This document shows, piece by piece, positions 16,607 through 25,274 of a stretch of 46,295 bases of DNA. Both the position numbers and the translations under genes were made by a program. Under the pieces are notes generated by a model. That model did no database searches. It saw only the letters and a program-made list of their open reading frames with translations, and had not been told where the DNA came from. Every line of letters begins with the position of its first letter. The stretch's first letter is position 1. The DNA comes from an uncultured Clostridia bacterium (GTDB lineage: Bacteria > Bacillota > Clostridia > Oscillospirales > CAG-272). The stretch is taken from contig CANRIL010000020.1 in the NCBI GenBank assembly GCA_947630625.1, forward strand, positions 1 through 46,295. Direction: 5' to 3'.

Positions 16607-17674
16607 ATGGAACTAAACATCGGTGCAAACATAAGACGGCTGCGGCTGTCGAGGGGACTTACACAGGAAAGACTCGCGGAACTTCTGTGCGTTTCTTCGG
16701 CAGCAGTATGCAAATGGGAAGCGAAAAACACGTATCCCGACATAACGCTGCTGATCCCGCTTGCCGGTATATTCGGCGTCAGCGTCGACGAAATTATAGG
16801 GTACGACGAAGCCAAAGCCAACGCTGAGATAGAATCTCTTCTGTCAAAACACCACAGTCTATATGTGGACGGTCGATTCGACGAAGCGCGTGAGCTTATC
16901 ACGGAGGCAAGGAAAAAATATCCGCACGACTACCGCATAATGTGTTCGTATATGTGGGATATCGCCGGAGGACGGGCGGGCAATTATCGCGAAGATCTGC
17001 TCGCGCATCGGGACGAGCTTTTCGGCATATGCGGCTGCATTCTCGAAGGGTGTACGAAGGACAGCATCCGCGCCGAAGCGATCAACATGAAGGCGAAGCT
17101 GCTGCACGCCGACGGCGACACAAATGGCGCGCTCGATGCTCTGTCACAGTTCCCGCGAGTTCAGGCAATGATGTATAAAGAAGATCTCTTCGGCAAAGAC
17201 ACTTTTGAGTTTCGTTGCTGGAACATGAAAAACTGCTGCGCATTGATCGACCTTATGGCAGCCCGACTCGCCCGCGTCATAAGATTTGATCCTTCCCTGT
17301 CCGTTGCCGAGAAGACAGCCCGCCTTGAACGTGTCGCAGAAATTTTCTCGGAAACAAGCCAAAATGACGACCTTTCATTTTTGTGCATCGCGGAGCACAA
17401 AGTTTACGCGATCCTTGCCGGAATGCTTACGGCGGATAGCACGGAGATCGAAAATGTGATCCGAATACGTGAAAAACAGTTCGCATCAGCGAGCGAGGTC
17501 ATGAAGCTGGCGCAGACTGATGATGCAATGAGAGAACTGCTTTTTGAGACGTATAACACGGATGATATCGTCGGCTGGGAGGTGAACAGACTGCTCAATT
17601 CGCCGCACCCGCAGTTTGCGAAGCTGCGCGAGAACGATGAGTATGTGAATATGCTGCGAAAATACGAGAGATAA
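16607..17674 (+). CDS. XRE-family regulator with TPR-like C-terminal region
   Basis: 355 residues. The N-terminal HTH_3 domain (NIGANIRRLRLSRGLTQERL, then SSAAVCKWEAKNTYPDITLL) occupies about 3-60. A helical region that may fold as TPR-like sensor repeats follows. ATG 16607 has GGAG at 16596-16599. The longer frame from 16562 is antisense to the intron maturase and is rejected. The Shine-Dalgarno site lies at or inside the edge of the intron remnant, so the native promoter may have been replaced. The N-terminal organisation matches the divergently placed regulator at 18856-19665. Targets are unknown. Confidence 0.8.
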   Translation: MELNIGANIRRLRLSRGLTQERLAELLCVSSAAVCKWEAKNTYPDITLLIPLAGIFGVSVDEIIGYDEAKANAEIESLLSKHHSLYVDGRFDEARELITEARKKYPHDYRIMCSYMWDIAGGRAGNYREDLLAHRDELFGICGCILEGCTKDSIRAEAINMKAKLLHADGDTNGALDALSQFPRVQAMMYKEDLFGKDTFEFRCWNMKNCCALIDLMAARLARVIRFDPSLSVAEKTARLERVAEIFSETSQNDDLSFLCIAEHKVYAILAGMLTADSTEIENVIRIREKQFASASEVMKLAQTDDAMRELLFETYNTDDIVGWEVNRLLNSPHPQFAKLRENDEYVNMLRKYER

Positions 17675-17698
17675 ATCAATTTCCCTGCTTGAAAAACA

Positions 17699-17741
17699 GA
17701 CCCTGCGGAATTGCTGCCGCAGGGTCTCTAAAATTTTTTGT
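17699..17741. terminator. Terminator between convergent genes
   Basis: A perfect 10-bp stem GACCCTGCGG (17699-17708) / CCGCAGGGTC (17717-17726) with an 8-nt loop, followed by TCTAAAATTTTTTG. It serves the XRE gene and possibly the convergent APH-fold gene. Confidence 0.88.
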
Positions 17742-17749
17742 CCTTGCTC

Positions 17750-18817
17750 TTACGGAAGGAAAACGTCGTTTCGCGTAAGCTGGCGGTCGAGCCATGAAAG
17801 CAGGAGTTCGAGCTTGTTTTCGTCATCCTTTACTCGCTTTACCGCTCTGACGTGCTCCCACCAAAATGAATTCATGTACCGAAAAAGCGCCGGGAATGAT
17901 TCGCGTTCTGCCGCCGAAAACGCGTATGTCTCGCCTATCACGCCGAGATTTCGCCTTATGACCTCAATCCTTTGGCTGTCGAGTTTCTCATCAAATAGAT
18001 AAATTTCGTCGTCGTTCTCGTCATAAAGGAATTTTTCGAAGACGTAATTCATCGAAAGCCGCGTGACATAGTTCAGCACCGGCTCGCGGCCGGAAAGGTT
18101 GAAGTCGATCACGCCCTTGAATTTTCCATCATCTATGAGGACATTCGAAGCGTTGAGGTCTGCCTGAAAGCACGAAACGGGCAGCGACGGATAAATGGCG
18201 GCGACCGCGTCCCGACATTCATAAAACCGCGTGCGCAGTCTGTCGGCGCGCGAAGAATAGTCCGGCAGCTCCCGCTTTATGTATTCGCAGAATCTCGTCA
18301 TGCACTCGGTCGCCTCGTCCGTTTTGTCGGGCGGACAAAACGGCTCGAGCAGGCAGTACGCGGACGCGAAATCACAGAAATCAAAATGCGCCGACGCGAC
18401 TTTCCCGACGGAACGAAGGATATCGTCGCGATATGAGGGGACGCCCGCCTCGTCAGTGAATTTGTCAAAGCCGATGTTTTCCGCCGTTCCAAACGGCGCC
18501 ATCTCTTCCGCGTAAATATAATGCTCACGCCCGTCGACATTGATCTTATGCGACAGCTCCCCGTATACGTTCGGCAACGTGCATGGGCAGTATATGCCGA
18601 GGTTATTATATTCCCTTTCGAGCCGCGCCCATGATCCGATCCTGCCTCCGTTTGTGAACGTGTTCGACGCCTCGTGAATGACGAGCTTTCTTTCGCCGTC
18701 GTCCGCGATATAGCACCGCCTTATATCTTCTCCGTCGTCGCGCGAGCTGTCTATCAGCTTAACGCTCCCGGGGCGGGAACCATAGTAAAGCGCCAGTATC
18801 TCGTTTTCAATATTCAT
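17750..18817 (-). CDS. APH-fold phosphotransferase family protein
   Basis: 355 residues from ATG 18817; a 368-residue form from ATG 18856 is also possible. The kinase-like fold shows the Brenner-type catalytic loop CFQADLNASNVL (usually H-G-D-x-x-x-x-N; here Q replaces H, but D and N are kept) and the metal-binding VIDFNLSG. Family members phosphorylate small hydroxylated substrates such as aminoglycosides, choline or sugars; the substrate here is not evident. Both candidate starts carry GGAGA-type sites. The upstream start overlaps the stop of the XRE regulator gene (TAATG), implying translational coupling and a regulator-enzyme operon. Confidence 0.7.
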   Translation of the reverse strand: MNIENEILALYYGSRPGSVKLIDSSRDDGEDIRRCYIADDGERKLVIHEASNTFTNGGRIGSWARLEREYNNLGIYCPCTLPNVYGELSHKINVDGREHYIYAEEMAPFGTAENIGFDKFTDEAGVPSYRDDILRSVGKVASAHFDFCDFASAYCLLEPFCPPDKTDEATECMTRFCEYIKRELPDYSSRADRLRTRFYECRDAVAAIYPSLPVSCFQADLNASNVLIDDGKFKGVIDFNLSGREPVLNYVTRLSMNYVFEKFLYDENDDEIYLFDEKLDSQRIEVIRRNLGVIGETYAFSAAERESFPALFRYMNSFWWEHVRAVKRVKDDENKLELLLSWLDRQLTRNDVFLP

Positions 18818-18885
18818 TTTATCTCCCCCAGCGGCTGATGTCCGCTCAATATTCATTATATCTCTCCCGCTGCCGATATCCGCTC
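18809..18885. repeat. Tandem duplication of a gene junction
   Basis: Two contiguous imperfect copies, 18809-18847 (39 bp) and 18848-18885 (38 bp). Each carries, on the minus strand, the end of the regulator's last codons, a GGAGA ribosome site and an ATG followed by AATATTGA. The duplication gives the APH-fold gene two consecutive start signals. Confidence 0.8.
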
Positions 18886-19665
18886 AAAGTTCTTTCTGTA
18901 TTCGCCGATCCATTCCCTGTCCTGCCGGAACAGGTCGATCAGCGCCTCCGCCTTTGCTGCCTCCTTTTCTGCCAGAGCCTTTTCCCCGCGCGCCGCGTGA
19001 TATTCGGCGATTATCTGCATCATTTCGAGCACAACGCTTAACTGGCAGTATTTCTCGCGCTCCGCCGTTTCGCGCTTTTCGCCGTCCTCGGCGATGTCCG
19101 CAAGCACCGAAAGCTTTGAAAAATATATCTCAGGGATCGCCTCGACCGCCGCTCTCGCCGAACGCGCGTCCCCCTTTGATTTATAGGCATACGCGAGGAT
19201 GCGGTACGCGTCAAACCGGCAGTCGCAGTATTCGTCATGCCCGCGCGTCGCGTCTATGCAGCGCGGCGCCGTCTCTATTATCTCATCGGCGTCGTCTTTA
19301 TAATCGTATGTCACAAGTATATTGTTGAGCAGGATCGGATTTTCCGGAAACCGCTCGAGCCCCTCAAAAAGAACGCGGCGCGCGCCCTCGGGATCCCCTT
19401 TTTCGTCCCTGTAAACCCACGATTCGCGCGCGACTTCCATCACCTTTTCCTCGATATTGTTCTTATCGAATGAGAAAAGATCGTCTGTCGACGTGCCGAA
19501 TATGACCGCGAGGCGCGGAATCATCATGATGTCCGGCAGCGTGATATCGTTTTCCCATTTGCTCACCGCCTGCGCGGAAACTCCCGCGAGGTCGGCAAGC
19601 TGCTCCTGAGTCAGCCGCCGTTCGCGGCGCAGCGTCCGTATGCGTGAACCGATCGTTGTTTTCAT
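18856..19665 (-). CDS. XRE-family regulator
   Basis: 269 residues. HTH_3 domain at about 5-60 (IGSRIRTLRRERRLTQEQLA, then SAQAVSKWENDITLPDI), followed by a helical region likely to form TPR-like repeats. GAGGGAG lies upstream of ATG 19665. Its stop overlaps the first ATG of the APH-fold gene, so the two form a coupled operon. It is similar in layout to the XRE protein at 16607-17674. The ligand and targets are unknown. Confidence 0.82.
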   Translation of the reverse strand: MKTTIGSRIRTLRRERRLTQEQLADLAGVSAQAVSKWENDITLPDIMMIPRLAVIFGTSTDDLFSFDKNNIEEKVMEVARESWVYRDEKGDPEGARRVLFEGLERFPENPILLNNILVTYDYKDDADEIIETAPRCIDATRGHDEYCDCRFDAYRILAYAYKSKGDARSARAAVEAIPEIYFSKLSVLADIAEDGEKRETAEREKYCQLSVVLEMMQIIAEYHAARGEKALAEKEAAKAEALIDLFRQDREWIGEYRKNFERISAAGEI

Positions 19666-19838
19666 GTCTTCTCCCTCTTTTCACCGTACCGCTCCGCTGA
19701 GCGCCTCGCCGTTTAAAGTATAAACGATATCCCGCGAAGTATCAATAACCGCGCGAGATAATTTTTTCAACCGCCGGTTAAGGCGCGCATCCATGCCCCC
19801 GGGCGCGCCATAATGCGGAAAGAAATCATGTTTTCCGG

Positions 19839-19867
19839 TTGCTTTATACTCAAAATGATAGTATAAT
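19839..19867 (+). promoter_or_regulatory. Promoter of the murE-asnB operon
   Basis: TTGCTT (19839-19844), a 17-bp spacer, then TATAAT (19862-19867), 38 nt before the GTG start of murE. The rest of the 240-bp gap upstream shows no gene. Confidence 0.75.
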
Positions 19868-19905
19868 ATTATCCGTGATCGTCTTTGATTTAGTCCGAGG
19901 TCAAC

Positions 19906-21444
19906 GTGAACGAACGCCATAATCTCTCAGAATATATAGCAGCCCTGAAGGCGGGCGGCATTCTCGTCTCGGCGCCCGACACCGGCGCCGGTGATATACA
20001 AATCCTCTGCCTCGCCGCAGACAACAGGCAGGTGACGCCCGGCGCGATATTCGTCTGCAAGGGCGCGCACTTCCGGGAGGAATACCTCACCGACGCCGTC
20101 CGGCGCGGCGCTGTCGCTTACGTCTCCGAGAAGGAATACATGCTTGGGTCCGGCGAAATTTCCCGCGCATCGGCGATAATAGTCTCCGACGTGCGGCGCG
20201 CGATGGTATATCTGTCGCTGCTTTTCTTCAATAACGCCCCCTCGCATCTGACGACAGTGGGTATCACGGGCACAAAGGGCAAAAGCACGACCGCATATTA
20301 CATAAAGGCGATCCTCGACGCGTATCTCGAACGCGAATGCGCGATCCTCTCCTCGATCGACAACTACGACGGCGTTGTCCGCGAGGAATCGCACCTGACG
20401 ACGCCGGAACCGATCGACCTGCACCGCCACTTCCATAACGCCGTTGAAAGCGGAATTTCACATCTCGTCATGGAGGTGTCGAGCCAGGCGCTCAAATACG
20501 ACCGCGTTTTCGGGCTCACGCTCGATGTTGCGTGCTTCAACAACATCGGCGTCGACCACATCAGCCCGATCGAGCACGCCGACTTCGAGGATTACTTCAC
20601 CTCAAAACTGAAAATTTTCGACATTTGTAAAACGGCCTGCGTCAACGCCTCCTGCGACCACGCCGACCGGATACTCGCCGCCGCGGAAAAGAGCGGCTGC
20701 CGCGTGATCACGTTCGGTTATGACGAGGACTGCGACATATACTGCCGCGGGGCTGAGGAGCGCGAGGACGGCACGTTTTTCACCGTGCGCACGCCTATAT
20801 TTGAAGGGCGGCTCAGGATCTCGATGCCCGGCATATTCAACGTTGAAAACGCGCTCTCGGCGATAGCGGCGTGCACCGCGCTCGGCGTGCCGCGCGAATA
20901 TATTGAAAAAGGACTGGCGCGCGCGCGCGCCGCCGGTCGGATGGAGCTTTTCCGGAGCGAAGACGGCAGGGTCGCCGTCATCGTCGATTACGCCCACAAC
21001 GAGCTGAGCTTCCGTGCGCTTTATAACTCGGTCGCGGCGCGGTATCCCGAAAAGCGAATCATAACCGTGTTCGGCTGCCCAGGCGGAAAAGCGCAGCTCC
21101 GCCGCCGCGACCTCGGCACGGCCGCCGGCAAGCACTCCGACTATGTGATAATCACCGAGGAGGACTCCGGCGAGGAGCCGTTTTCGGATATTGCCGCCGA
21201 CATCGCGCGCTTCGTGCGCGCCGAAGGCTGCGATTTTTCCGTTTGCGAAGACCGCGGACAAGCTATCCACGAGGCCGTGATGGAGCACGGCGGCGACAAG
21301 GTCATTCTCATCACGGGAAAGGGACGCGAAACGCGTCAGAAGCGCGGCACGCTCTACATCGACACGCCGTCCGACGTTGAATATGCGGAAAAATTTCTCG
21401 CCGAATATAACGCGTCCGTGCCGTCTCCCTCAACGACGATTTGA
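19906..21444 (+). CDS. murE: MurE-type UDP-MurNAc-tripeptide synthetase, Lys-type clade
   Basis: 512 residues. It adds the third stem residue to UDP-MurNAc-L-Ala-D-Glu in the cytoplasm. Domain 1 has FVCKGAHFREEYL. The ATP loop is GITGTKGKSTTAYY (about 120-133), followed by LTTPEPIDL, LVMEVSSQALKYDRV and the HISPIEHADFEDYFTSK block. This spacing and wording match MurE of streptococci (L-lysine adding), not DAP-type enzymes. The DNPR motif of DAP-specific MurE is absent; the position reads EEDSGEEP (418-425). The GTG start has CCGAGG 5 nt upstream. It is first in an operon with asnB and a D-Asp-ligase-like gene. The added residue, probably Lys or another non-DAP diamino acid, is inferred. Confidence 0.82.
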   Translation: MNERHNLSEYIAALKAGGILVSAPDTGAGDIQILCLAADNRQVTPGAIFVCKGAHFREEYLTDAVRRGAVAYVSEKEYMLGSGEISRASAIIVSDVRRAMVYLSLLFFNNAPSHLTTVGITGTKGKSTTAYYIKAILDAYLERECAILSSIDNYDGVVREESHLTTPEPIDLHRHFHNAVESGISHLVMEVSSQALKYDRVFGLTLDVACFNNIGVDHISPIEHADFEDYFTSKLKIFDICKTACVNASCDHADRILAAAEKSGCRVITFGYDEDCDIYCRGAEEREDGTFFTVRTPIFEGRLRISMPGIFNVENALSAIAACTALGVPREYIEKGLARARAAGRMELFRSEDGRVAVIVDYAHNELSFRALYNSVAARYPEKRIITVFGCPGGKAQLRRRDLGTAAGKHSDYVIITEEDSGEEPFSDIAADIARFVRAEGCDFSVCEDRGQAIHEAVMEHGGDKVILITGKGRETRQKRGTLYIDTPSDVEYAEKFLAEYNASVPSPSTTI

Positions 21445-21460
21445 AAGGAACTTATATATT

Positions 21461-23293
21461 ATGTGTGGATTTACCGGCTTTTCCGGCAGCGGCAGCTATG
21501 ACCGCCGTGCTGTCATCGAAGAGATGAGCAGGACTATCGCCCACCGCGGTCCCGACAGCGACGACGTATTCATTGACGACGTTGTTGCGCTCGGCTTCCG
21601 CCGCCTCTCGATCATTGACCTGTCCGGCGGAGATCAGCCCATGCACTCCGCCGACGGCAGATATGTCATAACGTTCAACGGCGAGATCTACAACTACCGT
21701 GAACTGAAGGCCGACCTCATAAAAAGCTTCAACTCGACCTTCCGCACCGACAGCGACACCGAGGTCATACTTGAAACGTACGCACGTTACGGGAATGCGA
21801 CGGCCTCCCGCCTGCGCGGGATGTTCGCGTTCGTCATCTATGACAAGAAGACGCACTCGCTCTACGGCGCGCGGGACTATTTCGGGATAAAGCCGTTTTA
21901 TTATACGTTAAACGGAGATCACTTCATTTTCGGCTCCGAGATCAAGAGCTTTCTGCCGCACCCGTGCTTTCATAAGGAGATCGACCCGGAGATCGTCAAG
22001 CCGTATCTCGAATTTCAATATTCCCCGCTCGAAAAAACGATATTCAAGGGCGTGAAAAAGCTGCTGCCGGGGACGTGGTTCGAATATTCCGGCGGCGAGC
22101 TCCATATCGAGCGCTATTTCGACCCTTCGTTTTCGCCGGAGCGCCGCTCGTTTGACGACGCCGTAAAGCTCATCGACGACGCCATTTTGTCGTCCGTCGA
22201 ATACCACCAGATAGCCGACGTTGAGGTCGGCTCGTTCCTCTCCGGCGGAGTCGATTCGAGCTATGTCGCCTCGGTCGCGCGGCCGATGAAGACTTATTCG
22301 GTCGGATTTGAGATCGGCGGCTTTGACGAAACGGAGCTCGCGGTCGAGCTCTCGGAAAAGCTCGGCATGTCGAACAAGAAAAAGGAGATTTCTGCGGACG
22401 AATTTTTTGACGCGCTGCCGAGCGTCCAGTACCATTCCGACGAACCGCACGCGAACCTCTCCGCCGTCCCGCTCTATTATTTGTCAAAGCTCGCCGCAAA
22501 AGACGTAAAAGTCGTCCTCTCCGGCGAGGGCGCCGACGAGCTTTTCGGCGGATACGACTGGTATATCGAATCGGGATACGCGAAATTATATAAAAAGCTG
22601 CCGCTCAAAATCAGGCGGGCGCTCGCAAAAACGCTCGGCAAAATACCGCAGCGCCACATCAGCCGCTTCTTTTGCGACGGCGCGAAGACGGTTGAAGATA
22701 CATACATCGGTCAGGCGTTCATTATGGGAGACGACGAGGCAAACGCGCTGCTGCGCGAAAAATACCGGTCTGATTTTTCATACAAGGACGTGACCGCGCC
22801 GTACTTTGAAAAGGTCGCAAACATGGACGAGCTTTCAAAGAAAATGTATCTCGACATGAATCTGTGGCTGCCCGGCGATATCCTGCTGAAAGCGGACAAA
22901 ATGACGATGGCGCACTCGCTCGAGCTGCGCGTTCCGTACCTTGACCGCGAAGTATTTGCAATTGCGCGGACGCTCACGTCGAATCAGAAAATGCGCGGCA
23001 GACACACAAAGCGCGCGTTCCGCCGCGCCGCCCTATCCCATATACCGGAGGGCTGGGCGAACCGCAAGAAGGCCGGATTCATGGTGCCGTTCCGCGTGTG
23101 GCTGCGCGAGGACAAATATTGTGAGCGCGTCGCCGAGATGTTCAGGCGCGACTTCGCCGGTGAATTTTTCGACACCGACCGGCTGCTTTCGATGCTCTAC
23201 GACCACCGCGACGGCAAGCAAAACAACGCCCGCGTGATCTACACGGTCTACAGCTTCCTTCTCTGGTATGAACAATATTTCATACTGCGCTGA
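21461..23293 (+). CDS. asnB: Asparagine synthase (glutamine-hydrolysing) family amidotransferase
   Basis: 610 residues. Start ATG 21461 follows AAAGGA and gives MCGFTGFSG with the catalytic Cys2 of class II glutaminases; IAHRGPDS and FNGEIYNYRE follow. The synthetase domain has the PP-loop SFLSGGVDSSYVA and VVLSGEGADELFGGYDWY. In free metabolism AsnB makes asparagine. Relatives amidate cell-wall residues: B. subtilis AsnB and Corynebacterium LtsA on DAP, Lactococcus AsnH on cross-bridge D-Asp. It lies 16 nt after murE and 9 nt before the D-Asp-ligase-like gene, so amidation of a peptidoglycan side chain is the preferred role (inference). Confidence 0.88.
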   Translation: MCGFTGFSGSGSYDRRAVIEEMSRTIAHRGPDSDDVFIDDVVALGFRRLSIIDLSGGDQPMHSADGRYVITFNGEIYNYRELKADLIKSFNSTFRTDSDTEVILETYARYGNATASRLRGMFAFVIYDKKTHSLYGARDYFGIKPFYYTLNGDHFIFGSEIKSFLPHPCFHKEIDPEIVKPYLEFQYSPLEKTIFKGVKKLLPGTWFEYSGGELHIERYFDPSFSPERRSFDDAVKLIDDAILSSVEYHQIADVEVGSFLSGGVDSSYVASVARPMKTYSVGFEIGGFDETELAVELSEKLGMSNKKKEISADEFFDALPSVQYHSDEPHANLSAVPLYYLSKLAAKDVKVVLSGEGADELFGGYDWYIESGYAKLYKKLPLKIRRALAKTLGKIPQRHISRFFCDGAKTVEDTYIGQAFIMGDDEANALLREKYRSDFSYKDVTAPYFEKVANMDELSKKMYLDMNLWLPGDILLKADKMTMAHSLELRVPYLDREVFAIARTLTSNQKMRGRHTKRAFRRAALSHIPEGWANRKKAGFMVPFRVWLREDKYCERVAEMFRRDFAGEFFDTDRLLSMLYDHRDGKQNNARVIYTVYSFLLWYEQYFILR

Positions 23294-23302
23294 GGTCTAT
23301 AT

Positions 23303-24562
23303 ATGGAAAAGAAAGAATTTTTGCCGATAATCCTCGGCAGCGACGAAAACGCATACGGTAATTCCCGCCTTTTCGTCAAAAACTGCGGCGTCCGCCCGCT
23401 GCTCGTCTGCACGCGCCGCCTGACGGCGACGCTTGACAGCAAGCTCTTCGATATCCGCTGCATTGAAGGATTTGACAGCGAGGACGTTTTCCCTGACGCG
23501 CTCCACTCCGTTCTGATCGAGAAAAAGCGCGAATACGAAAAACTGATCGTCGTCGCCTGCTCCGACTATTACGCTGGCATGATGTCGAAATATTACCCGC
23601 GCTTCGACGGGCTGATCGAAAATCGCTTTATCTCCCCGGAGCTTTTGTCGCGCCTTGACACGAAGGAACGGTTCTACAAGCTCTGCGAGGAACACGGGCT
23701 CGACTACCCGAAAACCGTCATCGTCGAGCCGGACGAACGCGAGCACGCGCTTGACGGGGACAAGATCGCGTTTCCCATCGTCGTCAAGCCGGACAACAGC
23801 AATTCATACGAATATCTTCACGCCGAATTCGAGGGAAAGAAGAAGGTCTTCTTCTTCTCCGATATCGGCGAATACAAGACGATGGTAAAGCACATGGACT
23901 CCGCCGAACACGTCTACGGCGGGAAGCTCATCGTGCAGGAGTTCATCCCCGGCGGGGACGACGCGATGCGCGTCATGAACGCGTATTCTTCAAACGACGG
24001 CAAGGTTCGCCTCATGTGCCTCGGTCAGCCCGTGCTCGAGGAATATTCGCCGAAGACGCTCGGAAATTATGCCGCCATAATCACGCGCTCGGACGCGGCG
24101 CTTTATGAGAAAATGAAGAATTTCCTCGAGGCGATCGGATACGTCGGATTCTCGAATTTCGACATGAAATTTGACCGGCGCACCGGAAAATACATGCTCT
24201 TTGAGATAAACCCCCGCCCCGGCAGGAGCAGCTTTTTCACGAGCGCCGCCGGATGCGATATGATGTCCGAGCTCGTCTCCGATGTCATCCGCCATACGCC
24301 GAGGGAACGCCCCGTTTACGGCGAAAAAACCGCGCTCTGGAGCGCGGTCCCCAAGGGAGTTTTGAAAAAATACGTCCGCGATGCGGCGCTGCGCGATGAG
24401 TGCATGCGCCTCTGGCGGGACGGCGTTGCCCGGACGCTCTTCTGTCCCGGCGACATGTCGCCGGCGCGCGCCGCGCGCATATACCATTACTACTACGGCT
24501 ATTATAAGAGCTTCAGCCGGTATTATTTTGAAAAAAGCGACAGCGCAGAAAGGAACCGCTGA
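23303..24562 (+). CDS. ATP-grasp ligase of the D-aspartate ligase (Asl) type
   Basis: 419 residues. N-terminal LPIILGSDENAYGNSRLF, FEGKKKVFF, then the ATP-grasp core QEFIPGGDDAMRVMNAYSS, LMCLGQPVLEE, GFSNFDMKFD and the metal-binding FEINPRPGRSSFF. These blocks match, from memory, Enterococcus faecium Asl(fm), the ligase that attaches D-aspartate to the epsilon-amine of the stem lysine. It acts on cytoplasmic wall precursors. ATG 23303 follows the asnB stop after 9 nt, and the phosphatase gene begins at the very next base after its stop. No aspartate racemase is present in the window. Another carboxylate-amine ligase activity is possible. Confidence 0.8.
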   Translation: MEKKEFLPIILGSDENAYGNSRLFVKNCGVRPLLVCTRRLTATLDSKLFDIRCIEGFDSEDVFPDALHSVLIEKKREYEKLIVVACSDYYAGMMSKYYPRFDGLIENRFISPELLSRLDTKERFYKLCEEHGLDYPKTVIVEPDEREHALDGDKIAFPIVVKPDNSNSYEYLHAEFEGKKKVFFFSDIGEYKTMVKHMDSAEHVYGGKLIVQEFIPGGDDAMRVMNAYSSNDGKVRLMCLGQPVLEEYSPKTLGNYAAIITRSDAALYEKMKNFLEAIGYVGFSNFDMKFDRRTGKYMLFEINPRPGRSSFFTSAAGCDMMSELVSDVIRHTPRERPVYGEKTALWSAVPKGVLKKYVRDAALRDECMRLWRDGVARTLFCPGDMSPARAARIYHYYYGYYKSFSRYYFEKSDSAERNR

Positions 24563-25138
24563 ATGAAGATCTACTCGACACGTCACGGCGAAACGACGAG
24601 AAACGCCGAAAGGCGCATAAGCGGCCGCGTCGACGTTCCGCTCTCGCCGATCGGACTCGAACAGGCGCACGCGCTCGCGGAGAGGATCGCGCTTGAGACG
24701 AGCACGCCGGAGCTGATCGTCGCCTCCCCGATGACGCGGGCGCAGGACACGGCGAAGATCGTCTCCGACCGCATAGGCGCGCCGATAGTGACGGACCTAC
24801 GGCTGATAGAGCAGGACTACGGCGAATACGAGGGCGTCTATATCGGGACACCGCGGTTTGACGAATTCCTTGAAAACAAGCGCCATTTCGCCCTCCGTTA
24901 TCCGGGCGGCGAATCTATGCTCGATGTCGCATGCCGCGTCTTTTCCCTGCTCGACGAGCTGATAAGCGCTTACGCGCCGGAGAACAAGACACTCCTTTTA
25001 GTCAGTCACGGCGGCGTCTCGCGCATGATAAACGCGTACTTTTTCGACATGACGAACGACGAATATTATAATTTCCTTCCCGACAACTGCGAGCTTCTGC
25101 TCTATGAGGCAGATCAGCCGAGACACCGCCTGATATAA
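24563..25138 (+). CDS. Histidine phosphatase (phosphoglycerate mutase-like) family protein
   Basis: 191 residues. RHGETTRNAE at the N terminus carries the phosphorylated His, ASPMTRAQDTA the second Arg, and LLLVSHGGVSRM the second catalytic His. The small size fits the broad-specificity phosphatase/CobC-like branch rather than glycolytic mutase. The start is immediately adjacent to the preceding stop (AAAGGA upstream), so it is the last gene of the wall operon. The substrate is not evident; its role there may be metabolic or incidental. Confidence 0.85.
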   Translation: MKIYSTRHGETTRNAERRISGRVDVPLSPIGLEQAHALAERIALETSTPELIVASPMTRAQDTAKIVSDRIGAPIVTDLRLIEQDYGEYEGVYIGTPRFDEFLENKRHFALRYPGGESMLDVACRVFSLLDELISAYAPENKTLLLVSHGGVSRMINAYFFDMTNDEYYNFLPDNCELLLYEADQPRHRLI

Positions 25139-25164
25139 GGCGGCAAGATCAAAAAAATATGTAA

Positions 25165-25201
25165 AGCGCCGGAGGAGCTTTTATTAGGCTCCCCCGGCGC
25201 T
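25165..25201 (+). terminator. Probable terminator of the wall operon
   Basis: AGCGCCGG..AGC pairs with GCT..CCGGCGCT around an 8-nt T-rich loop. There is no clean T-run directly after (GCACATTTT), so confidence is moderate. Confidence 0.55.
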
Positions 25202-25274
25202 GCACATTTTAAAAAATGTCCGGTCGGATTTTGTTTATGCCCGACTCATCGCGCGTGCGCGGCGGCAACGCTTG

